Assembly: GCA_018061065.1 (NCBI GenBank)
Contig: JAGOUV010000003.1
Location: 37,448 to 101,447 of the forward strand
From: Candidatus Altimarinota bacterium
GTDB lineage: Bacteria > Patescibacteriota > Gracilibacteria > UBA1369 > UM-FILTER-53-11
DNA: 64,000 nt
Reading direction: 5' to 3'
The notes under the pieces were generated by a model. The model did no database searches, was not told where the DNA came from, and was given only the letters and a program-made list of their open reading frames with translations. The position numbers were made by a program, and so were the translations under genes. This document shows, piece by piece, positions 34,257 through 46,200 of this stretch; the stretch's first letter is position 1, and each line of letters starts with the position of its first letter.

Positions 34257-37200
34257 TTGATTTAATAAAAATAGGTAAACCTTTTGGCCCGGTTATGGCC
34301 GCAAAAATAATATCATTGATAGTGAGATCCGCGCCTGGTCCAATAGATGAACGGCAAGGACAGACATTTCCACATTCAGGACGGAGAATAAAAATACCGA
34401 TTTCATTTTGCGCACGATCAGGTGCCAGCTGCGGCAAATCATCCTTTGGATTTCCTATCGGATCCGTGCCACGGTCGAGCTCAGTACAATCATTTACTCC
34501 TCCATTATCAGTATCAGGATCACGTGGATCAGTGCCCGCATCGTATTCGCGTTTGTTCGTACATTTGTCACCGTCAGCATCATCATTTGGCTTCATTGCA
34601 ACGCCGCCTTGCTGTCGCTCCCACTCATCTTTCATGCCATCATTATCGGCATCCGGATTCTTACAATCACGAGCCAATAACACGCGATCTGCCATAATAG
34701 CAAAGTCACGACGCGTCATTTGTTTATTTGGATCCAAGGCCTCTCCACCTGTAATGACAAAGAGTCTTCCATCGCCGGGAATAGGTTTTTTCAAATACGG
34801 TCGCAAATCCTGTCCTATCTTTATCCATGACGTATACCATGCGCCATCGTATTCATTAATGTTTGCTTCTGAGATATCAATAACGCCCTGATCCGCCAAC
34901 GCAGAGACAATAACTTTCGTTGCCTCCGCACGCGTGATCGTACGTTCAGCGCCAAAGCGTGTCTGAATTGCGCCCGTTACGGGATCAATTTTCTGTACAT
35001 CTAAATATCCATTAACTAATTTTCTCAGCGCACCTTCTTTTACCAATGGGTAATACCACGCCTTTGGATCGGTCATATCAAAAAATGGTGTCGGCAATCT
35101 CTTGGCTTCTTCACGCGGAATAATACACAAAAGATTTAGGGTAATTTTCACAAACTCCGCACGATTGATTAACTGATCAGGCTTGAAAGCAGCAGTGCCA
35201 TCGGCCTGGCTATAGCCAGAAATAATATCGCGATCATAGAGTCGTTGTGCAATTTCACTAAACGGATCATTCGCAGGAATATCGGTAAATATAACGGGAT
35301 TATTTGGAGAAATGACCGTAGGATTTGGACGAACCGCAGGTGTCAGCGCATCGACGATAACCGCTTTATCATCACCTCTTTCATGTGTGGCAATATAGAC
35401 TTCAGCCACGGGTGTATTGCTATACTTAATTTCAAACACGACCGGTTCGTTTGCGGTAGCATCAGCGATCGGACGCTGAGTAAGCGTAAGCTGCGCATCT
35501 CTCAAGACAATATCTCCATTCACATCAACCGTCGCAATACGCGCATTATTTTTTATTAGTGCAGTAGCGCCAGGAAGATTTTCATCATCTCCCGGAAGTA
35601 CCTGGAACGTAATAGCACGATCAGCCGCAGCCGAGAGTGGTTTTACATGGACGCCGTGCAGCGCACCCACCGATTCTGCAGTATATGAAACGCCGTTGCC
35701 GTCTATAATCGTGTCGCTATTCACGTCGGGCACATAATAAACGAGCACAAAAGGCGCGTCGTTGCTGCGATCGGTTTTCAAGAATACGCCGACAAAAGTG
35801 GGCATTCGTGGAGGTCGGGCCGCCACCACGCGCTTCTCATACCGTTCATCTACAACAGTAATATTTCCCGTTTTCTGATTAATTTCTGCAATAATTTTAT
35901 TCTCACTATCACGCACGATTAATCGATCACGCATGTCGGCATCTTTTATCGTGAAGCGACCAGAACCATCGGTCATGTACTGCCAGTTATCATTTGCAGA
36001 TGGCGTTCGTAAGACCTCCCAGCCGCCCGCGCCATTCCCTTGTCTAAAGCGCGCAATGGTAATCGGCACATCAGCTTCTGGTGGCGTCACCGTACCGGTA
36101 ATAATATTGCTCTTAAGCGGCGGCACATCGAGTACCAGCTGCGGCGTCACTACATGAATAAGGATGTCCTGAACTCCCTCATTTTGTGCGCCGTCTTTTA
36201 CCATTAAACGCATGCGCTTATCCCCCACTGCATCAAATGGTCCCACCATAAATTTAGAGTTAGAACCATTTATAACGTCGGGATCATTGGCAGGATTTCC
36301 ATCACGATTTACGTCATTGGCTATGTCCGTATCAAGGGAATATGAGGACACACCACTTGCGCTATCAAATGAACGATAGCCATCCATTTCTAATTTTTTA
36401 TTAATTGAGACGGTGAACTCCGCCTTTCCAAAACTCGCGAACGGCGGCGTGCTGTCTCCACAAACTTGTGGTGCAAGCAGTACGTGTTCCGACGGTGCAG
36501 AGCGATTTCCCTGTGTGTCCACTGCGGTTACGCGAGCAAAATATGCACCCGGATCAAGCTTAAGATCTATCGTTGGCTTAGGCGCATCAGTCATCTCACG
36601 TAAGGTAAAAATCTCTGGCGCACGGAGCGATGTCTCACCACCCTGTGCATAATGCACTACAGCCGTCCCTGCATTGAGTTGAATGACATCGCCCACATCT
36701 ATCATCATTCCTGCGGCAAGTGGCTGTGAGCCCGTCTCGTCAGCACGTATGACCTCTACCATTCCGGCGTCGACACTCATGGACAACCCTGCGGTCGCAT
36801 TTTCGGGGACCGGCAGAATCACCTCTTGAGAAAGGTTGAGCTGCTGTGGACGTTGCGCATCTAAATCCCAGTTGATACGTACCACCTGAAGTGGATGCAC
36901 GCGATCGCCAGGACCTAACAAAATCTTTCCATTACGGCTGCTCATAAATTCACGTTTGTGCGTGGTAATCGTTCCACCGTTCGTAATTGTTTTAAGATAC
37001 GCATTCACTTGTTGTAAGCCCAGCAAGGTAAAGCTCTGGCCACTCGTGAGCCGTACATCACTGCCATCAAAGAAACGTAGCCGCAGCTCGCCCGAGCTTG
37101 CGCGCATGACCGTTCCCGGCGCAAAAATCTCACTAATCGGCTTGGTAAAATGAATATCTAACCTACCACTTTGAAGTTCAAAATTTCCTGCGCTCAAAAC

Positions 37201-40200
37201 AAAGCGCGTATTTTCTTCTAAATGTAGATTTGTTCCATCAGAAGAATTCAAATCTACCGAGCTATCAGCACCAGTGGTAATAAAATCACCAACGTGTACC
37301 ACAGAACCCACAACGGGCAGATTATTTATTTGTATCTGACCATCAGCATTCACTAACTGAATCACCCGCTCGGCAGTATCTGCCTCGGGTTTTTGATTCA
37401 CCATAATATGCGATAAAATGGTCTTAGTAGCTGAAGCTCTATCAAAATACGTAGGAGAATATTTTGCCTCCACGTCGTATCCCGCTATAGGAAAGAGCCC
37501 ATCGCGTGGACGAGTAAAGCTAAAGCTTGCACTGTCTGCCGCCTCACTCACCACTATAGGCGTATGAGGACGTGAAACTTTTGGAAGCAGATCCAAGATC
37601 GTCCAAGTGTCACTTACAAGATCATCAGAACGGAAATGTACTGCATCATCAGGATCCGCGGCACGTTTATAATTCTGTTTTACATAGACATCGGTTCCAT
37701 ACGAATACACATTTTCCCGATCTCCATCCAAATCAATATCTAAATCGGCAAGATGCGATTCTTTATCAACCTCAAAAGTATAATAGATGAGACGTTTAGG
37801 CTCATTGAGCGGCGGTTCTGCATAGAACAAGCCCTTGTTATTAATTTCAGGCTGACCACCATCCATGCCCGGCACTGCTGCACCCGGAGGAACTGCACCT
37901 CCTGGTGGAACCTGTGCAATTAAGCCATCCGCCCAAGCAACTTGCTCAGGATCGAAGATACCCGCATGTACTTTTTTCGTTCCGTTTGTAGGAGTTGGTG
38001 TGCCACGCGAGGCAAGCATCCGCTGTGATCGAGGGAAGGCGCGCTCTTTTTCTTGTGCAATGAGCGCGGGCAATTCAAGTGAATTACTTCCTAGGTGTTC
38101 ATCTCCCTGCGCATAGGCGGCGATACTATTTCGATACGCGACTAATTCTTTTTCAATATCAGAGGCACCCGCATCTGCAACGAGCTGCTGACTCGTAAGC
38201 CCCGATTGTTGACCAGCAGCCTTTGCTTTATAAGGTATTAACCCAGCTACCAGTGTCTCCACCTTAGGAACACGATCGGCAATTTCTTGATATTCTTTTT
38301 GTATATCATTAAGTCCCAATAACCCTTTTCTCAAATCTTCTATAATACCAACTTGGTTTTTTGGCGTGGCATTTTCGTTATAATTAACGGCTTTGTTAAG
38401 ATCCAAATTAAATTGCAGCTTAGGCGTTGTATATTGCTCAATGTGCTTAGATAACCGCTGTAAGTAGGTATTAATACTGCCCACAAAGAAGCGAGACATC
38501 GCATTTGATTTCTCAGCAAAACCTTCAACCATTTTCTGAACATCATCAATCTCAATATTAAAATTCATAAATGCCGTAACGACAATTTGATCCACATATT
38601 CAATCGTGATCGGCGGATACTGAATCGTAAACATCGTATCGACAGGCAAGAGCGGCGTCAGTCCACGAGCCGTAATTTCCTCAATACGCGCCTTGAGCAA
38701 GAACTCATCAGTCGGCATAAAGCCCAGACGAATTAAGCACAAAATCTTCATCACTTTCTTCAAAATATCTATCACCGCGCGCAATCCACCAGGAAGTGGA
38801 GGCATTGTAGGAGGCGGTGGAAGATCGGGAAGTTGTGGCAAATTAAGCGGCGGCAGACCCGGCAACTGAGGAAGTTCCGGTGGCTGAGGAATCAGCGGCA
38901 ACGTAGGCGCAATCAATCTCCACTGAGGCAAAGTCAAATTAAGTCCAAGTGAAATGCGCGGAATCTTAGGCAATACAATGCGCTCCGGTGCGAAATTAAT
39001 ATCAGGCCACTGAATCGTTGCACCCGCCTGAATCTTAGAAACATCGATGACAAAATCCGGCAACTTAGGCAACGGAATAACAGGTGGCTTTGGAATAGCG
39101 ATGAGCAGCTTGAGGATTAATTCTTTTAATCCATAACGCTCGGTCTTACAGGTATCACATGATTCCTGGTATTCAATCATAATATCCACCATTGCTTTCC
39201 ACTCTTCTAATACACGCTTAATTTCACGCACGGCAGCGCGCCACTGTTTTACGCGAGCGGTATTTTTCTTAATCCAACCGCCGGTAAATTGAATAATCGT
39301 ATCCAAATAATCAACAACTTGACCCAGATAGTAGGCCTCGATATTTCGATATTGGAGAATTTTCTTAGGGAACAAAATCCACTCATCCAAACGTTTCACA
39401 TTTTCAACAATGCTATTGAAGAACTGATTCATCTCCACGTTAACAATACGACACAATTCAGGATCCACGAGCGGATTTGGAGCACCTTCACCTCGCTGGA
39501 TTTCACCCATACGATCATTAAATCCAAAACATCCCACAAGCGCATTCCAGCGATCCAGTTCTTGTTTTTCGTCTTCAATCCACTGCAACGCATCTAATTT
39601 AAAGCGTTCAATTTCATTGCGTGTGAGCAGCGGAATCTTAAAGAGCACTTCTTGTGATTCGATATTAATAAGGGGAATACTATTTACGTAATTCAAAACT
39701 TCCGTGAGCACATCGCCCTTGGGATCAAACTCTGCAGTCGGCTTTACTGAACCAACAACCGAATCAATGTCAGGATAAATTAAATAAATATCCGGTAGAT
39801 CAAATGCCTTATCCGTGAACTCCTCCAGCTGACGTGACCACCAATCAGTGAGCGTGTCGGGGAAGCCCGGAATGCGAATATTAGCCTGTATGTTTGAAGG
39901 ATTTGGTGGCTCGTAATTTCCCATCGCGTAGTTCGCTAAGCCCGATGATGAACGGTCGCCCTGGCCAGCAGAAACACCGTTTCCATCGATGGTAAGTGTC
40001 ATGCCACCGTTGATATCAGTAATGAGATCGTTGGCCTTAGAGAGGGCACCTGAGATTTCACCGTTGATCTTGTCACAAATATTGCCTGGCAACAGATCTA
40101 TAGGATTCACTCCAAATGAGAAGCAGTTGCGCGGCGTTCCAAAAGGTCCAAGACACATTGAGAACCCTACGCCACCCGTGAGTGTTGGTGAGATATAAAA

Positions 40201-43200
40201 ACGTCCACCGAGCGAGCCATATGCCGGTGCACCTGACGGTGGCCAAACGGGAACGAGGCTTGGTACTCCCCAACCAAAAACCGGCATACCCGGATCATAC
40301 GAAGTTGGCGTACCAAATACGCTCACAAAACCTGGTGCCAAAAATGCGTAGTTTACCGGCAAGGCGACACAGCCTGCAGCACACGTTAATTTATTTACCG
40401 CTGCTGAAGTAATTCCTGCCAGACGATCGAGGCCTTGATTGACCTGACCAACTCCCGCCTGAAATACCGCATTCATATCATCAATAGTATCGGGCAAGCC
40501 ATCACTATCTTTGTCACCCGACTTAAACGACTCAAACGTATCGCTTACTGCAGGTGATGGCCGATTTGCGTCTGCACTTAGCGCAAAATCTTCCGCAGAA
40601 GGAATATTCAAACCAGCCTCTTTCAAAAAATCCGTTGCCGCATTGCGATTTTCCGCTGTTGAGAGCTGTGATTCCCATCCCCCAGCTGTAGTATACAAAT
40701 AGCGCACCTGACCAGTTGGATTGCCTTCCTTACTCACGGCCAAATCCATCAAATTATCAGCACGTAATTTCGTCTGAAGATCACGATTAGAATCACTGAA
40801 ACGATTATTAATTGCGATGGTAATTTTTTCTGAACTTGCAGTTTCACCCTTATAAACCGTCTCATAAACAATCGTACGCTCGCTGCGAGCGGGAATACGA
40901 ATACCTTTGAGTACTACCGGATATGAAGCATCCTGATTATTTTTCTGAACCTGTAGTTCATTTTGAGCACACTGCAGACATTGAATGGTCTCTTGATCCA
41001 ACTGCAACTGCGGGCTCACTAAATCTGAAACCATTATATTTTGACGGCCTTGATTGGAAGTATTACGCAGCGTGAGCGTGTATTTAATACGATCACCTCC
41101 ACGAACAATTCCTCCATTTATATCCTGTGCAAATTTCGTAGAAGTAACAAAACCCGGATCTTGATCCACGTAGATAAAATCGTAGCTCACATATTCTTCA
41201 GGCGTATCTACCGTGGGCACCACACCGCCCGCGCCACCACCAAAGCCACTAAATCCTTCCCGCAGTGCAGCGGGATTTGGCTGAGAGAATGAGAACGTCT
41301 TATAGTTCAAAACTGATTCAGGATCTTGCTGATCTTTCGGTGGCATGCCCGGATAATTGATCAAAACTGTTTTGTTTAAATTCTTTGCCAAATCAATTTG
41401 CAGACCCACATTTCCCACTACTGACGGCCTCGCATCAAATGTTCCGCGACGGTTATAAATAATGCTAATGTCGCCGCCCGTATCAGCCAAAATCAAGTCA
41501 GTGTACGTATCGTTATTCATATCAGCTGCCTTCAGCGTCACGACTTTATCTTTTTGTGCGAACGAAAGATTATTGCGAACAAAAGCTCCGCGATCGTTTG
41601 TATAAAGGTCGATACACGTATCTGTTTTTTTACATCCTTGCGCGGTAGAAATTGCCAAATCCATCTGTCCATCGCGATTGATATCTAGTTTTGCAATATC
41701 GGTAATGCCATTTTTTGCATGAATAATGTAGCCTTTATCCACAATATGTTCGGGGCTACCGTTATTCTGAAGTAAACGAATTTTATCCTCTCCTTCTACT
41801 AATAAAATATCTTCATAGCCATCGCTGTTGTAGTCCAAAGGCAAAATCGTATGTACATCTGCGGCACCTTCATAGAGCAATTTTCCTGTATCTCGCGTAA
41901 AGGAATTTCCGTCTGCGTGAGGATTGAGTGACACTGTAGGATCACCCAACACAATTCCTGCATCAGAACCGTAAGGACGATTTGCCTCACCAAACTGTTC
42001 TCCTGCCGCAAAGAGCAGACCAAATTTATTTCCCTCGGTAAAACCAACGCCAAATGTCGTAAGACTGTCTTCGAGAGAAACGTGCTGGAAGCCGGGATTG
42101 CTTGGGCCACTTACCGTAGCGCTGCTGTCTACAAATAAAATACCGGTAGGAAGTGACGTTGAATTTCCAGAAAGTGCACGTTGATTTTTTATCTGTGGCG
42201 CGGTTGCGAGTGGTTTCACATAGACACCGGGCTTGTCTGAAGGCGTTTCTTCATCGGGAGCGAGTACGCGCACATCTTGATTGAAGTGCTGCACAAAAAC
42301 GATTTCCGCTACCACCGTACTTTTATCTAAAATTTCCAGTGTTAAAAACTCACCCGCGCGAGGACGAATACTAAAGTCATTATCAAAAATATGCAGGAAT
42401 CCATTCGTTTGAATATCGAGACGTTCGGCCTGGTCTTTTACCACGCGCAGCGCACCGCGGCGCATATCCACTTCTATGGCTTTGTTATCCGTCGTTTTTC
42501 TCAAATAAATACCGTCGGCAAGCAATGTGTAATTGTCATTTGCCCTCTCAATTGCTTCAAATTTTCCTTCACGGCGCGTTACGATGCTCACCTCTGCTAC
42601 ATCAGACTTGAGCTGATTATCTCGTAAGAGCATGGTGAAATTATTCGCTGGTTTGAAAGTAGTCTGTATGCGACCTGGCTGTGCAAGACGCAGTGCACCC
42701 GTATCAGTTATTTCCACGAGTGACTGAAACTGCTGTGGTTGAGTCGTCAGTGTTGTGGCTGCCTGCACTGTTCCATTCATCGTAAACCATCCACCCAAGA
42801 AGTCAGGTTCAATAATATTTCCCGCAGGAATTCCCAAAAGTGCTACCACCAGAGAAGTGGGCTGCATGCGAGAAACTGCTGCAGAGTTAAATTCTTTTAC
42901 CGCTTTAATTGAAAAAGTCGCTGAAGTTAGACCCGGTGCCTGAGCGGTAATCGTCACCACTCCCGTAGGGCCGCGTGGCGAGAGACGAACTTTTGCCACA
43001 CCATTTGCAACACGTACATTAGGACTTGCCAGTGCCGCGATACGGCCAGAAACTTGATCCAAACTCAACGCAACTTCCTGTGCCGAATTTGTATTAACGA
43101 CATTTCCATTGGCATCATATAACCCCACATATATATCACTTCCTCCTCCCGCAACTACTTTTAATGTTTCATCGCGGCTTGAGAGTCCCAGCTTTACGGG

Positions 43201-46200
43201 ACGTCCCGGCAGCAATTTAATTTGAAGCTGGCCAGAGTTTATTGAGGCTATCGTCGCATTGAGCTGAACCGTTCCTGTTTTTTTGCCAACGATAAAGTTC
43301 ACACTTCCACGCCCATTACGCATCACCACATCACTACTTGAAAGTTTCGCAATCGAGTTATCCGAAAGTCCAATATGCGCGGTACCATTGAGCGAATTGA
43401 TCACATTATTACCTGCATCAAGTGCCTCTATATTTACCAAGACACTCTGCTGACCATCAGCCACAAGCGCGAGGGTATTGGTACGAACAGACAAATGCGC
43501 CCCCGGAACAATCTGTAATTGCTGATCTGTTTTTAATTCCGGAGACTCAAGCGCTATCTGCAACTTCATCGTCGCTGCAACATCCGGTGCGACAAAATCT
43601 AGGACTGCACGACCCTGGATTATCGTGAGCTGCGTACCATGCGCGCTCGGGTCATCATCAATGCTCAAGACCTGCACCTTAGTCGCCTGCTCTCCGATAA
43701 ACTGTGCTGTCACACGAATAAACTCATCATTCACCACTTTTCCATCACTGTTTTTTGGCACGAGCACCGCCTGAACGCGCTTGCCCGCTGCAATCGTCGT
43801 CGACTCCATTTGCACTTCGATACGTTTTACCGTTGAGAGCTGAACTTGATCTGCCTTAGATGGATCTTCGACTAACTGCTGCGTTTGTTTTTGAATCTGC
43901 TCAAGCTCCTGCTTGTTTTGCTCATCCATGTCTCCATAGAACGCTTCTTGTGGCTCACCAAATGAAAACTCAAAAGTTGTATCTTTCAGGCCACGCGACC
44001 ACTCTTTCATCCGCTCCCACCATGGTGAAACGGGTGGCGGTGACCAGCTAAACAAATCATAGCCGCCCTGTAATGCAGGAGGATCTACGGGTTGATTATC
44101 AAAAGGATTATTAGGATCATCGGCATTTGTATCTTCTTCATCGCCGGAATCTTGATTATTCACGGCAGACTGACCATCTCCCTTTGCCTGGAATGCAAAG
44201 CTATAGCCACGCGCATCACCCTTGCCATTAAAGTAACTCAACTCATATCCCTTCGGCGTTTCGCCGATATATGCCTGTGTTGCAGGATCTAGATACGCCG
44301 TTGAAATAAACGCATGCTTCTCATCGATATTCATGTTGCTCCAGTTGATCGCCTCAGAAACTTTTGCGCGGTTAGCGCGCGTGACTACTGGATCAGGTCC
44401 GTTATCTGCCGCCGTCGTCTCAGCCAAATTTCCTACGAGCGCGGTCAAACAATTAACGCAGATATCTTGCTGCGCTGCCGCTGGCTGACCTTGAATTTGT
44501 GCCTTTGGTAAGCGATTTAACTGCACTTGAAGTTCTTGCAATTTTGTCACATATTCATCCACCGAACTCACCTTAAACAAATCCGGATATACAATGCGCT
44601 GCGGATTTCGATTCTGATCTTGGAAGGTAATATTGCGGGGATTATCAACAGGCAAATCAAGTGCGATAAGATTTTTTGCCTGCGCGGCCAGGGTTTCCGT
44701 GGTCGGCTCCACATGGGAAAACACACTCGATAATTCTTTCACCTGCGCACGATTCATATGCAGCTGTACACTCTCAATTTTTGCATTCACAATGGGAATA
44801 GAAAAATTCTGTTGTTGCTCACTACGGCTCAAGAACATTGCCAAATAACTCTTCCATCCTTGTGGATTTTGTCGTGAGTTCCAGCCAATCGCACGCAAGA
44901 GATCTCCCATGGTAATGATAAAAGGATCGTTGCCTGTAGAGGCAAAAATCGTAACATCATCGGGCTGCGGATCACCGGACGGCACGGGAACACTGCTCAT
45001 GCGGCGAACTTTTTCCGCCTGATTATAATCAACGGGATCTGCCGCATTTTCATCAGTATAAAAATAATTATCATCTACTGCTTCCAATCTCTGATCAGCC
45101 GCAATACGCTCTTTTACAAGCGCGGCCTTGGGCCGATAGTTCATACACGAACGATAGTCATCAAATCCTTCGGGCAAATTCGTGCGAATTTGCCGCGTCC
45201 CATTGATATCTAAAATCGGATCAGTCGCATGATCGGGGAAACAACTTTGCACACCTGGAATCGGATTTTTCACCAATGTCGTACTGTCGGAAAAACATCC
45301 GGCAAAGTGCTCATAGCCCTGACATTTACCGCCTAAAACTCCACCATAACACGCATAATCATTATTTTTTTCTTCAGGCGTGCGGCCAGTCGTTGCTTCT
45401 TCATCACGGTCATACTCCATCGCCGTCATCGTATTAAATGCACGATTAAGCTCAACAACTTTTGAGTAGCTGCCCGCACCAAATGTTCCTCGGTATGGTG
45501 TGCACTGCGCCACACTCGTAATTTCTCCTAACTCATATCCATTGATCGAGGCAGGAAAACTCCACGTCTCATTATCAATCGGATTGTTTGGTAAAAACGT
45601 CGTCGCATCAGTCGTCACTGCGGGACTGTAGTTGGTAAACTCAATCGGCTCAGCGTATTGGTCAGGATAGACCGGACCTTCCGGAGCCTGAACAATATTC
45701 TCTGGGCGAATTATATGGAATCCATTCGGGTCTTTGCGGCGCACTGAATCAACTTGAAGGGTTATTGTTCCAAGCGTTACGTTTTTCTGCAGACGTCTGA
45801 CAATTTGATCAATCTGCTTCTCCACCATCGTATTCACCGATTTCAAATACACCTGCGTATACGTATCTTTTGCAGAGATAATATTCACTGCAGAATCTAC
45901 GCCATAATCATATTCGTCGCCTACTGGGTGCACCCAGCGACCCGTGTATTTAGTAAGATCATTTACCAATCCCGGATACTTACTGAAAACTTCATAGAAG
46001 CGCTTCATCAACGTATCGGACATTCCTCCACGACCATCCTTTCCCACCATCGTCATGATGTCGGGAATTTGATTTTTATCCACTTCCTGCGCGGCTGCAG
46101 GCGCACCATCGGGACGCGGTGGCTGCTGTGGCTTAGTGTCATCGATAGGAATTCCCTGCGACTCAAGCAACTGTTGCAATAACAATGCCTCGGCTTGATC